This document shows, piece by piece, positions 21,764-29,795 of a DNA stretch of 64,000 nt. Under the pieces are notes generated by a model. The model ran no database searches. It saw only the letters and a program-made list of their open reading frames with translations, and had not been told where the DNA came from. Each line of letters begins with the position of its first letter. Position 1 is the first letter of the stretch. Made by a program: the position numbers and the translations under genes. This stretch comes from Acetobacteraceae bacterium (lineage in GTDB: Bacteria; Pseudomonadota; Alphaproteobacteria; Acetobacterales; Acetobacteraceae). The stretch covers positions 62,001 to 126,000 of the forward strand of contig CANGNF010000008.1 in NCBI GenBank assembly GCA_947455205.1. Reading direction: 5' to 3'.

Positions 21764-21785
21764 TTGATCCCGTTGGGTGGATCAA
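21764..21785. promoter_or_regulatory. inverted repeat in the divergent promoter region
   Basis: TTGATCC-8 bases-GGATCAA is a perfect 7-bp dyad between the peptidoglycan-binding protein gene and the CHAT protease gene. It lies about 15 bases from the first start codon. Possible shared operator; no regulator is encoded next to it. Confidence 0.35.
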
Positions 21786-21796
21786 GTACCGAATAA

Positions 21797-21832
21797 CCTC
21801 AACCGCTACAACCAGAACGGGTTCGGTTGAGG
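21797..21832 (+). promoter_or_regulatory. leader hairpin covering the ribosome binding site of the CHAT gene
   Basis: CCTCAACCG (21797-21805) pairs perfectly with CGGTTGAGG (21824-21832) across an 18-base loop. The 3' arm overlaps the GAGGGAG ribosome binding site of the gene starting at 21843. In the folded state the site would be partly hidden, suggesting translational control. This is inference from pairing alone. Confidence 0.4.
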
Positions 21833-21842
21833 GAGTACGGCG

Positions 21843-24173
21843 ATGCTGCGAAATGCTGTCGTGGCCGTGGCACGGCTTGGCCTGCTGCTGCTTCCCGCAC
21901 TGCTGCTGGCCGGCAATGCCCTGGCGCAGGCCCCCGGTTCGCTGCGCCTGCGCAACGCCGCCCGCGTCGCGGTGTACGAGCTCTACGTCTCCCCCAGCGG
22001 CGGCAACGGCTGGGGCAGCGACCTGCTGGGCGCCGATGTGCTGCCCGGCGGCGGCCAGGTGCAGCTGCGGCTGCCCGGCGGCGCCTGCGTGCAGGACATC
22101 CGCGTGGTGTTCGAGGATGGCCGCAGCGAGTTTCGGCGCGGCATAGACCTGTGCCGCCTGGCCGAGCTGGTGGTGGGCACCGAGGCCCCGCAGGCCGGGA
22201 TGGAGTCCGCCGGGCGGGGCATGGCTCCCGGGGCGGCACCGGGCGCGGCGCCGCCGTCCCGCGGGTTGGGCCCGCCGCCCGCGCCAGCCATGGCCGCCCC
22301 CGCGCCGCCACCGCCCATGGCCGCGCCGATGGCGCCGCCACCGCCGATGGCCAGCCCGGACCGATCGATCGCGCTGCCGGGCAGCGCCCCGCCCGCCCCG
22401 TCGCGTTCGTTGTCGCCCGTGCCCCCCGCTGCGCCCGCGGCCGTGCCCGCCATGGCGCGGCCGGTGCCGGTGTACAACGTGGTGCTGGACGGTGCCGGCG
22501 GCGCTTCCGGGCAGGTGCAGCGCAACCGCGCCACCCAGGCCAGCTTCTTCGTCGGCCCGCCGGACCAGGCCAGCCGGGTGCTGGACGCCGCCACCGGCCA
22601 GGCCAGCCCGCAGGCGCGCTTCAACGCGGCGCAGGATACCTCGCTGCTGGTCACCTTCGAATGCGCCTGGTGCGCCGAGCAGGGCATGCAGACCCGGCGG
22701 ATCACCTGGAACGCCGCCCGCTTCCGCTCGGACGACGCGGTGTTCAGCTTCGTCGCCCGGCCGGACGCGCGGGCGACGCCGCAGGAATCGCTGTCGCTGC
22801 ATTTCTACGTCACCGGCCTGGGCGAGAGCTTTCGCCACCTGGTGGTGCCGGTGACGCTGGTGGACCAGCCTTCATCCGGCGCACCGCCGCTGGCCCTGGC
22901 CGCCACGGGCGCGGCGCAGCCCGCCAGCACCAGCCAGACGCCGTCCGAGGATGCGCTGCTGCGCATCACCGGGCGGGAGGGCAGCTTCACCCTGGTGACC
23001 AACTTCTCCCCGGCTTTCCTGGCCGCGGCGAATGCGGCGGACCGCGCCGCCCTGCTGGCCGCCAGCCAAGCCGCGGCGCCGTACCGGATGGGCTCGGCCG
23101 ACCGCCAGCTGCTGGAGGCGCTGGCCAACCGGATCTACGTGCGGCTGCGGGCGCTGACCTTCGGCGACGTGGCGGACCGCGACGCGCCGGTCATCGCGCA
23201 TGGCTCGCCCTTTCTCAACGCCGACGACTTCGGCAAGGCGGTGGGCAGCCTGTGCGACCTGGGCAACGAGCTGTACAGCCTGCTGTTCCGCGACCCCGAC
23301 GCCGACCCGGCGCTGGCGCCGCTGCTGGCGGCGATGGAGCGTACCGGCGCGGCCGGGCGCTTCACCCTGCATGTGCAGTCCAGCGGGGTGTACCTGCCCT
23401 GGCAGCTGCTGCACCCGAATTGCCGCGAGGCGGAGCCGCAGCTGGCCTTCTGGGGCATCCGCTGGGAAGTCTCCTCGCAGCCGCTGGAACGCGAGCGGCC
23501 GGGTGGCGCGCTGGCCGCGACCCCCACCGCCGGCGGCGCCGCACCGCTGCTGTATGGCCGCTACGGCGATGACAGCGACACCGGCCGCGACGCGCGCCAG
23601 GTGATGGCCGGCGCCCAGGCGCTGAACGAGGTGATCAAGCGGGTGATGGGCGACGCCCAGGTGGCACGCACGCGCAACGCCTTTCTGCGGAACATGGAGG
23701 AGCAGCGCGCCGACTATCGGCTGGTGTGGACCTATACCCATGCCGATGGCGGGCTGAACGACCGCGCCGGGCAGCGGCTGATCTTCGGCACCAACAACGA
23801 GGTGGTGCCGGGCGACCTGGACCGGATCTGGCGCGGGGTGGTCAGCGCCGATGCCGGCGCCACCGTGCTGCCGCGCCGGCCGCTGGTGGTGCTGCTGGGC
23901 TGCGAGACCGGGGTTTCCCCGGGCAGCCCGTTCTCCAACCGGTCGCTGGCCGGGCAGTTCCTGAAGCTGGGCGCCAGCGGCGTGGTGGTGACGGAAAGCC
24001 GGGTCTGGGCCGATGCCACGGTGGAGTTCGGTACCCGCCTGGCGGAGCTGCTGCAGGCCGGCGGCAAGGTGCCGGCGACGCTGCGCGCCATGCGGGCGGA
24101 CTGGATGCAGCGCGGCAATCCCTTCGGCCTGGTGTTCACCTTCTACGGCCACCCGTTGGCCAGCCTGAACTGA
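21843..24173 (+). CDS. exported CHAT-domain (caspase-like) cysteine protease
   Basis: Protein of 776 residues. Residues 1-29 are a Sec signal peptide ending ALAQ. Residues 30-115 form a beta-rich domain with YELYVSPSGGNGWGSDLLG and RVVFEDGRSEFRR, a motif set I associate with alphaproteobacterial exported proteins of unknown function. Residues 116-210 are a Pro/Ala-rich linker. The C-terminal third is CHAT-like: SSGVYLPWQLLHP, VWTYTHADG (H633), LVVLLGCETGVSPG (C687), SLAGQFLKLGASGVVVTESR and FGLVFTFYGHP. H633 and C687 would form the protease dyad. Most studied CHAT proteases are cytoplasmic and act in TPR- or CRISPR-linked systems; an exported one is unusual. Strong GAGGGAG site before the ATG. 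Substrate unknown. Confidence 0.72.
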   Translation: MLRNAVVAVARLGLLLLPALLLAGNALAQAPGSLRLRNAARVAVYELYVSPSGGNGWGSDLLGADVLPGGGQVQLRLPGGACVQDIRVVFEDGRSEFRRGIDLCRLAELVVGTEAPQAGMESAGRGMAPGAAPGAAPPSRGLGPPPAPAMAAPAPPPPMAAPMAPPPPMASPDRSIALPGSAPPAPSRSLSPVPPAAPAAVPAMARPVPVYNVVLDGAGGASGQVQRNRATQASFFVGPPDQASRVLDAATGQASPQARFNAAQDTSLLVTFECAWCAEQGMQTRRITWNAARFRSDDAVFSFVARPDARATPQESLSLHFYVTGLGESFRHLVVPVTLVDQPSSGAPPLALAATGAAQPASTSQTPSEDALLRITGREGSFTLVTNFSPAFLAAANAADRAALLAASQAAAPYRMGSADRQLLEALANRIYVRLRALTFGDVADRDAPVIAHGSPFLNADDFGKAVGSLCDLGNELYSLLFRDPDADPALAPLLAAMERTGAAGRFTLHVQSSGVYLPWQLLHPNCREAEPQLAFWGIRWEVSSQPLERERPGGALAATPTAGGAAPLLYGRYGDDSDTGRDARQVMAGAQALNEVIKRVMGDAQVARTRNAFLRNMEEQRADYRLVWTYTHADGGLNDRAGQRLIFGTNNEVVPGDLDRIWRGVVSADAGATVLPRRPLVVLLGCETGVSPGSPFSNRSLAGQFLKLGASGVVVTESRVWADATVEFGTRLAELLQAGGKVPATLRAMRADWMQRGNPFGLVFTFYGHPLASLN

Positions 24174-24289
24174 GGCTGGCGCCGGCGGTGGAGTGGGGGT
24201 TTCCTGCTTTGGAATCAGCGGGTTCCGGCAGACCTGATCGGCTTGGGTGTTCCCAGCCGCGGTGAGGCTGCGCTAGGGTCCGTTCCACG

Positions 24290-24332
24290 GTGCCGGTAAT
24301 TCCACCGGCGACGACCAGATGGCAGGCGGTTG
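24290..24332 (+). repeat. palindromic intergenic repeat A, copy 2
   Basis: GCCGGTAATTCCACCGGC followed by GACGACCAGATGGCAGGC. Same order of parts as the copy at 9604, with two changes in the loop side and two in the tail. It lies about 120 bases after the CHAT stop. Confidence 0.55.
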
Positions 24333-24350
24333 TCATAGCGGCTGTTGCAC

Positions 24351-24390
24351 GCCGGCGGTGATTCCACCGGCGACGATCAGGCGCCAGGCT
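24351..24390 (+). repeat. palindromic intergenic repeat A, copy 3
   Basis: GCCGGCGGTGATTCCACCGGC followed within the same unit by GACGATCAGGCGCCAGG; written in two parts here. It sits 60 bases after copy 2 and just upstream of the PsiF-like gene. The 24174-24418 intergenic region holds these two copies and no recognisable gene. Confidence 0.55.
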
Positions 24391-24418
24391 GCCGCCGACA
24401 GGCAAAGGGAGGCAACGG

Positions 24419-25048
24419 ATGCGTGGCTGGATGATGGCGATGCTGGTCGGGCTGCTGCCGCTGGCCGGACTGGCGCAACCGGGGCCACCCGCCGCGCCGC
24501 CGACCGCCCCCGCCGCCGCGCCGGCGCCGGAGGCCACCACCCAGCCGCCCGCCAGGCAGCCCTCCCCGGCCCAGCAGGCGCAGCAGGAGCGGATGACCAG
24601 TTGCAATGCCGAAGCCGCCAGCCGCGCCGTGCCGGCCGATGGCCGCCGGGCCTTCATGCGCGAATGCCTGGCCGGGCGGCTGCCGCCGGCCACGGCGCCG
24701 GCCGCCGCGCCCGCGGCGGCGCCCAGCCAGCAGGACCGCATGCGCCGCTGCAACGCCGATGCCGGCACCCGCGAGCTGACCGGCGAGCCGCGCCGGGTAT
24801 TCATGCGCGAGTGCCTCTCCGGCGGCGCCACGCCCACGGCCAACCGGGGCGGGGTTGCCAGCGCCGCAACCACCTATTCCACGGAAGGCGCCGCCCGCAC
24901 CGCCTGCGCCGAGGACGCGGTGGTCTGGGGCAACGGCGACACCCGGGTGTTCCACCTGCAGGGCTCGCGCTTCTACGGCAAGACGCAGAACGGCGCCTAC
25001 CTGTGCCGCGGCGCGGCCGAGATGGCCGGCTACCGCGCCGCGCGCTAG
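24419..25048 (+). CDS. exported PsiF-repeat protein with a C-terminal YGKT domain
   Basis: Protein of 209 residues. Residues 1-19 are a signal peptide (LPLAGLAQ). A Pro/Ala-rich spacer is followed by two PsiF repeats, at about 55-86 (ERMTSCNAEA ... RRAFMRECLAG) and 104-135 (DRMRRCNADA ... RRVFMRECLSG). The last 50 residues (VVWGNGDTRVFHLQGSRFYG, KTQNGAYLC, GYRAAR) form a small domain that I have seen in mood of exported alphaproteobacterial proteins but cannot assign a function. PsiF is phosphate-starvation-induced in E. coli with unknown function. Six cysteines suggest disulfides in the periplasm. An AGGGAGG site precedes the ATG. Confidence 0.78.
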   Translation: MRGWMMAMLVGLLPLAGLAQPGPPAAPPTAPAAAPAPEATTQPPARQPSPAQQAQQERMTSCNAEAASRAVPADGRRAFMRECLAGRLPPATAPAAAPAAAPSQQDRMRRCNADAGTRELTGEPRRVFMRECLSGGATPTANRGGVASAATTYSTEGAARTACAEDAVVWGNGDTRVFHLQGSRFYGKTQNGAYLCRGAAEMAGYRAAR

Positions 25049-25143
25049 GCGCGTCGGCCGCCGCGCGCCGGACGTGCCGGACGCCGCGCACTGGTCGCGT
25101 GGGGCGGCGCGCTGGTCGCGCCGGATGTGGGGCGGCGGTGGCG

Positions 25144-25551
25144 CTAAGGCTTTGCCGCCAGTTCCGCCGCCACCTCCCCGGCGTGGCGCATCACCTCGTC
25201 GCCGGTCTTGTTCCAGGTGGTGATGCCGCCGACCATCAGCACCTGCACCAGGCCCTCCGCCAGTTCCGGCAGGGTCAGCCCCAGGCGGATGGCGTTGGCG
25301 GCATGCGCCTTGGCGCCGCGATTCTGCCCCACCAGCGTGTCCAACAGCGCGAAGACCAGCTCCTTGGTCTTCAGGTCCAGCGCGCCGCCCTCGGCCTTGT
25401 CGCGCATCAGCCCGGCGCGCATCAGGCCGTAGCCGGCGAAGGCCTCCGGCGCATGCGCGATCATGGTGCGGAAGCTGTCGGGCACCCGGCCATGGGTCTT
25501 CTCGAAATTCGCCAGGCCAGCGGCCACGGCCTGGTCGGTCAGCTCGGTCAT
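25144..25551 (-). CDS. carboxymuconolactone decarboxylase (CMD) family protein
   Basis: Small protein of 135 residues in the CMD/AhpD-like fold. Key stretch: LDLKTKELVFALLDTLVGQN, then GAKAHAANAIRLGLTLPELA and VLMVGGITTWNKTGDEV. There is no CxxC pair, so it is not a peroxidase-type AhpD. Members without CxxC often act in aromatic catabolism or have unknown function. Single gene on the minus strand, divergent from yidB-like gene and convergent with the PsiF-like gene. Confidence 0.8.
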   Translation of the reverse strand: MTELTDQAVAAGLANFEKTHGRVPDSFRTMIAHAPEAFAGYGLMRAGLMRDKAEGGALDLKTKELVFALLDTLVGQNRGAKAHAANAIRLGLTLPELAEGLVQVLMVGGITTWNKTGDEVMRHAGEVAAELAAKP

Positions 25552-25673
25552 CGCGGGTCCCCTCGGCGCTGCGTGGCGCCAGGGTGGGCCGGCGAGGGGG
25601 CCGGGTGCAAGGCGGCGGCATTGTCTCGGCCCAGGGTCGATCTATAACCGGATCCGCAAACGGAGAGCCCGCC

Positions 25674-26111
25674 ATGGGATTGTTCGACCAGATCGCCGGT
25701 GCCGCCCTGGGCGCGCTGCAGCAGCAGGTGGCCGGCGCGGCCACCGGTAGCGCCCCCGGCGCGGCGGCAGGCGCCGGCCCGGCGGTGCAGATGATCATGC
25801 AGCTGGTGCAGCAGCAGGGCGGGCTGCACGGCCTGCTGGAGAAGCTGCGCGGCGGCGGCTTGACCGAGGTGGTGCAGTCCTGGATCGGCACCGGCGCCAA
25901 CCAGGCGGTCAGCCCGGCGCAGCTGAACACCGCCCTGGGCGAGCAGCATGTCGGCCAGCTGGCCGGCGCCGCCGGCATGGCGCCGCAGGAGCTGCTGGGC
26001 ATGCTGTCGCAGCACCTGCCCGGCCTGGTGGACCAGCTTTCCCCCGGCGGCGAATTGCCGCATGACATGGCCGGCCTGTTGCAGGCGGGGCTGAACCTGC
26101 TGCATCGCTAG
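25674..26111 (+). CDS. YidB family (DUF937) protein
   Basis: Protein of 145 residues. It starts MGLFDQIAGAALGALQQQ and contains GLHGLLEKLRGGGL, VVQSWIGTGANQAVSPAQL and the helical LAGAAGMAPQELLGMLSQHL, which are YidB/DUF937 features. No signal peptide. Function unknown in general; the family is common in Proteobacteria. GGAGAG lies 8-9 bases before the ATG at 25674. Monocistronic by position, followed by palindromic element B. Confidence 0.85.
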   Translation: MGLFDQIAGAALGALQQQVAGAATGSAPGAAAGAGPAVQMIMQLVQQQGGLHGLLEKLRGGGLTEVVQSWIGTGANQAVSPAQLNTALGEQHVGQLAGAAGMAPQELLGMLSQHLPGLVDQLSPGGELPHDMAGLLQAGLNLLHR

Positions 26112-26210
26112 GGCAATATCCGTTCTGACGAGATCATCAGAACGGATTTCTTGCTCTGGTTTCAATAAGTTATAGGGCACCATGCGCCCGCCAGGCGCAT
26201 GGTGCCCTGA
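26112..26210 (-). repeat. palindromic element B, copy 2 (complete)
   Basis: Two hairpins: ATCCGTTCTGA (26118-26128) with TCAGAACGGAT (26137-26147), and a 14-bp stem (26175-26188 with 26194-26207) containing GCACCATGCGCC. An AT-rich spacer with AAGTTATAG joins them. It is the reverse-oriented, complete counterpart of the copy at 10667-10740. It has no coding capacity and fits a MITE-like or REP-like element. Confidence 0.68.
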
Positions 26211-26222
26211 GGGAGCGCGACC

Positions 26223-27029
26223 ATGCCGACCATCACCGTCAACGGCCACACGCTGCACACCGCCGAGGCCGGCAGCGGCCCGCCCGTGGTGCTGGTGCAC
26301 GGCACCCTGCAGGACCAACGCTACTGGGCGCCGCAGATGCAGCCGCTGGCCGATGCCGGCTTCCGCGCCATTGCGCTGAGCCTGCGGCACTTCTGGCCGG
26401 AGCAATGGGACGGCGTGGGCGACGACTTCACCATCGCCCAGCACATGGAGGATGTGGCCGCCGTGATCCGCGGGTTGCAGGGTCCGGTGCGGCTGGTGGG
26501 GCATTCCCGCGGCGGGCACATCGCCTTCCGCCTGGCCGGCGCCTACCCGGAGCTGCTGCACCAGCTGATCCTGGCCGAGCCGGGCGGCGAGCTGGATGAG
26601 ACGCTGGGCGGCGCGCCCGCCACCGGCGCGCAGGCGGCGGTCTTCGCCCAGGCCGCCGAGATGGTGCGCGACGGCAAGCTGGAGGAAGGCATGGCCTTCT
26701 TCGCCGACTATACCGGCGGCAAGGGCGCCTGGGGCCGCAGGCCGGAAGCCCGCCGCCAGGTGGCGCGGGACAATGCCCGCACGCTGCTGGGCCAGATCAA
26801 CGAGGCCCGGAAGCCCTATGGGCTTGAGGCGGTGAAGCTGATCCGCACGCCGACGCTGTTCGTGCAGGGGGAGAATACCCAGCCGCAGTTCAAGACCATC
26901 ATCGCCGCCATGCTGCCGAACGTGCCGGGCGCCGAAAGCGTGGTGGTGCCGCGGGCGACCCACAGCATGAGCCTGGAGAACCCGGCCGACTTCAACAAGG
27001 CGATGCTGGGCTTCTTCGCCAAGGGGTGA
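26223..27029 (+). CDS. alpha/beta hydrolase
   Basis: Alpha/beta hydrolase of 268 residues. VVLVHGTLQDQRYW gives the oxyanion loop, LVGHSRGGHIA the nucleophile serine and RATHSMSLENP the histidine. The position of the usual acid (LFVQGENTQPQ) has Glu-Asn rather than Asp, so the acid may be elsewhere. It resembles esterase/epoxide-hydrolase-type members; the substrate is unknown. GAGGGAGCGACC precedes the ATG. Palindromic element B lies just upstream. Confidence 0.82.
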   Translation: MPTITVNGHTLHTAEAGSGPPVVLVHGTLQDQRYWAPQMQPLADAGFRAIALSLRHFWPEQWDGVGDDFTIAQHMEDVAAVIRGLQGPVRLVGHSRGGHIAFRLAGAYPELLHQLILAEPGGELDETLGGAPATGAQAAVFAQAAEMVRDGKLEEGMAFFADYTGGKGAWGRRPEARRQVARDNARTLLGQINEARKPYGLEAVKLIRTPTLFVQGENTQPQFKTIIAAMLPNVPGAESVVVPRATHSMSLENPADFNKAMLGFFAKG

Positions 27030-27050
27030 GCCGCACGCGGCGGGCGGCGG

Positions 27051-27983
27051 CTACAGCCGGCCGCGCACGCTGGCCAACATCTCCAGCTGCTTCTCCGGGG
27101 CCCCGCAGAAGCGCAGCATCAGGTGGCTGGCGCCGGCGCGGATGAAGCCGCGCAGGAACTCCACCGCGCCTTCCAGCCCGCCGCCATAGCAGGGGCCGAG
27201 CTTGGAGGAGATATCCGCGCGGTCGCCGTAGTAGCTGCGCAGGAAGTCGTGCACCCGCTGGGTCGCCAGCGCCGCGTCGTCGTCGATGGAAATTGTCAGG
27301 TAGGCCGCGCCGGTGATCGCCGCCGGGTCGCGGCCGTGGTCGCGCGCCGCCTGCTGGAATTCCGGCCATTTCCGCGCAAAGCCGGCGGCGTCCAGCGAGG
27401 ATGGGAACCAACCGTCCAATTCCTGCGAAACGCGGCGCAGCGTGGCCGGCACCGTGCCGCCGATCCACACCGGCGGGCCGCCGGGGCGGTGCGGCATCGG
27501 GCCGACCTGCTGGGCCTTGAGCGTCCACAGCCCGTCCCAGTCCACCCGCTCGCCGGTCCACAACGCCCGGCACAGGCGGATCGCCTGCATCATCCTGGTG
27601 CCCCGCGCCTCGAACGGCACGCCGCAGGCGGTGAATTCGTCGCGGATCGCCGGCGCGTCGGTGGCGGCGCCGATGCCGAGGATCATCCGGCCTTCGCTGA
27701 TCTGGTCCAGCGTGGCCAGCTGGTGCGCCAGCACCACGGGGTTGCGCAGCGCCGGCAGCAGCACGGCGGTGCCGATCTCCACCCGCCTGGTGCGCGCCGC
27801 CACGGCGGCCAGCAGGGTCAGTGGCTCATGCCGGGGCCGGGCGGTGATGCTGTCGCCGACCCAGATGCTGTCATAGCCCAGCGCCTCGGCCTGCTCGGCC
27901 AGGGCCAGCATCGGCGCCACCTCCGGCCGGCCGAGCACGATCTGCTCGCGCGTCGGCAGCAGGTAGCCGATCTTCACGCTCAT
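27051..27983 (-). CDS. LLM-class flavin-dependent oxidoreductase
   Basis: Luciferase-like monooxygenase-family enzyme of 310 residues. KIGYLLPTREQ, LGYDSIWVGDSI, RRVEIGTAVLLPALRNPVVL and EGRMILGIGAATDAP are family blocks, and PGGPPVWIGG occurs in the middle. Members use FMN or F420; the sequence does not decide which. The start ATG 27983 lies 7 bases after the gamma-glutamyltransferase stop; an ATG at 28001 would overlap it. Probably cotranscribed with that gene. Confidence 0.84.
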   Translation of the reverse strand: MSVKIGYLLPTREQIVLGRPEVAPMLALAEQAEALGYDSIWVGDSITARPRHEPLTLLAAVAARTRRVEIGTAVLLPALRNPVVLAHQLATLDQISEGRMILGIGAATDAPAIRDEFTACGVPFEARGTRMMQAIRLCRALWTGERVDWDGLWTLKAQQVGPMPHRPGGPPVWIGGTVPATLRRVSQELDGWFPSSLDAAGFARKWPEFQQAARDHGRDPAAITGAAYLTISIDDDAALATQRVHDFLRSYYGDRADISSKLGPCYGGGLEGAVEFLRGFIRAGASHLMLRFCGAPEKQLEMLASVRGRL

Positions 27984-27990
27984 GCCGCGC

Positions 27991-29691
27991 TCAGCCGGCA
28001 ATCGCGTAGGCGGGGCGGCGCGGGTCGGCGCCGGCGGCCAGCAGGCCCTTCGCCGGGTCGCTCATCACCACCTCCACCGTGCCGGCCAGCCAGGTCTGTG
28101 CCGGCCAGTCGCTGATGCCGTGGCCCTTGGCGGCCAGCGCGTCCCGCGTCGCCTGCGGAATGGCGCCCTCCACCGCGAGACGGCCGGGGAAGTACTCGAA
28201 CGGCGCGAAGGAGCTGGGGAAGGAGTAGCTGGCCACGCGCGGCGCCTCGATGGCTTCCTGCACCTCCATGCCGTGCTGCAGGATGTTCAGCACCACCTGC
28301 ACCATGGCCTGGATCTGCACGTCGCCGCCGGGGGTGCCGAAGGGCATCACGCCGCCGCCCTGGGTCACGATCATCGCCGGGTTCGGCGTCAGCCGCGGCC
28401 GCTTGCCCGGCGCTACGCCGCAGGGGTGCGACGGGTCCGGGCGGCTCTGGCTGCCGCGGTTGCTGGGGATGATGCCGAGGCCCGGGATGACCGGGGACGC
28501 CCAGCTGCCATCCGACGGCGTGGCGCTGAAGGCGTTGCCCCAGCGGTCCACCACCGCGCAGTAGCTGGTATCCGCCTCCACCAGCGGCTGGTCGGCGCGG
28601 GTGGCGCCCGGCAACTGCGGCGTGGCGTTGAGGATGGGGCCGGGCATTTCCGGCATCGCCCGGTCGGGGTGGATCTGCGCCAGCCGCGCGCCCAGGTGGC
28701 TGTCGCTGAGCAGCCGGTCCAGCGGGACATCCACGAAGCGCGGGTCGCCGAAGTGGTATTCGCGGTCGGCCATGGCGGCCTTCACGCATTCGGTGAACAG
28801 GTGCAGGTATTCGGCGCTGTTGTGCGCCATGTTGGCGATGCCGCCCTTTTCCAGCAGCAGCAGCAGTTCCAGCAGCGCCGGGCCCTGGCACCACGGGCCG
28901 CAGGTGATCACCTGGTGGCCGCGCCAGTCGCGCACCACGGCGGGCTCCACCCGGCTGCGGAAGCTGGCCAGGTCGGCCATGGTCAGGTAGCCGCCCTCGC
29001 GCTTCATGAAGGCGCCGATCTCGCGGGCGATGTCGCCCTTGTAGAAGGCGGCATGCGCGGCAGCCAGGCCGGCGGCGCGGCCCTGGCCGGCGACCTTCTT
29101 CTCCTCATCCGCCATGTATTGCAGCGTGCGCGCCAGGTCGGACTGCACGAAGCGCTCCCCCACCTGCGGCAGGCGGCCGCCGGGGTAGAAGATCGGCATG
29201 CTCGTGGGGAAGCGTTCGTATTCCTCGCGGTGTTCCCGCAGGTTGTCGTGCAGCAGCGGGTAGACCGCGTAGCCGTCCCGGGCGTGGCGGATGGCGTATT
29301 GCGCGACCTCGCCGAAGCCCATGGTGCCGTGGCGTTCCAGCGCGGTGATCCAGGCATCCGGCGCCGCCGGCACCACGGTCCGCAGCACCCCGGCCGGGAT
29401 CTTGCCGCCATGTTCGCGCATGAACAGGTCCGCCGGCAGGCTGGCCGGCCAGTGGCCCAGCCCGGCGATGGTCTCCAGCGTGCCGTCCGCCATGCGGATG
29501 ATGATGGGCGCCACCCCGGCCACGTTGACCAGGTCCGGCAGCAGCACGCCCAGCGCCATGCCGGCGGCGCAGCCGGCATCCACCGCGTTGCCGCCGGCCT
29601 CCAGCACCGCGAAGCCGGCGGCGGAGGCCAGGTAATGCCCGGCGGAAACCGCATGGCGGGCGCCGTACAGGGTGGGTCGCGTGGCGTACAT
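27991..29691 (-). CDS. gamma-glutamyltransferase family protein
   Basis: Ntn-hydrolase of 566 residues. AGFAVLEAGGNAVDAGCAA is the N-terminal hallmark, and EADTSYCAVVDRWGNAFS contains the threonine at which the proenzyme would cut itself and which becomes the nucleophile. The C-terminal GTPGGDVQIQAMVQVVLNIL also fits. No convincing signal peptide is seen at the chosen ATG 29691, so it may be cytoplasmic, unlike many GGTs. Such enzymes hydrolyse or transfer gamma-glutamyl groups, or act as cephalosporin-acylase-like amidases. It is divergent from an enoyl-CoA hydratase. Confidence 0.87.
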   Translation of the reverse strand: MYATRPTLYGARHAVSAGHYLASAAGFAVLEAGGNAVDAGCAAGMALGVLLPDLVNVAGVAPIIIRMADGTLETIAGLGHWPASLPADLFMREHGGKIPAGVLRTVVPAAPDAWITALERHGTMGFGEVAQYAIRHARDGYAVYPLLHDNLREHREEYERFPTSMPIFYPGGRLPQVGERFVQSDLARTLQYMADEEKKVAGQGRAAGLAAAHAAFYKGDIAREIGAFMKREGGYLTMADLASFRSRVEPAVVRDWRGHQVITCGPWCQGPALLELLLLLEKGGIANMAHNSAEYLHLFTECVKAAMADREYHFGDPRFVDVPLDRLLSDSHLGARLAQIHPDRAMPEMPGPILNATPQLPGATRADQPLVEADTSYCAVVDRWGNAFSATPSDGSWASPVIPGLGIIPSNRGSQSRPDPSHPCGVAPGKRPRLTPNPAMIVTQGGGVMPFGTPGGDVQIQAMVQVVLNILQHGMEVQEAIEAPRVASYSFPSSFAPFEYFPGRLAVEGAIPQATRDALAAKGHGISDWPAQTWLAGTVEVVMSDPAKGLLAAGADPRRPAYAIAG

Positions 29692-29720
29692 GGCTGGACC
29701 TGTCCGTGTTTTGCGGCCCA

Positions 29721-29748
29721 GGGTTGGCCTGGGCCAACCCGCTGTCAA
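29721..29748 (-). promoter_or_regulatory. palindrome next to a consensus -35 box in a divergent promoter region
   Basis: GGGTTGGCC-TG-GGCCAACCC (29721-29740) is a 20-base dyad between the gamma-glutamyltransferase and enoyl-CoA hydratase genes. On the minus strand TTGACA (29748-29743) lies directly upstream of it, so a bound repressor would cover the promoter. No convincing -10 box was found. Confidence 0.4.
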
Positions 29749-29795
29749 CAATTGCGGTTTGGCCCCCGCACAGACGCTGTCAAGGAAACGCCACC

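Noticed and set aside
26112..26210. Possible tRNA or small RNA gene
   Set aside because: The two hairpins do not form a cloverleaf, and the parts recur at 10667, so a repeat element fits better.
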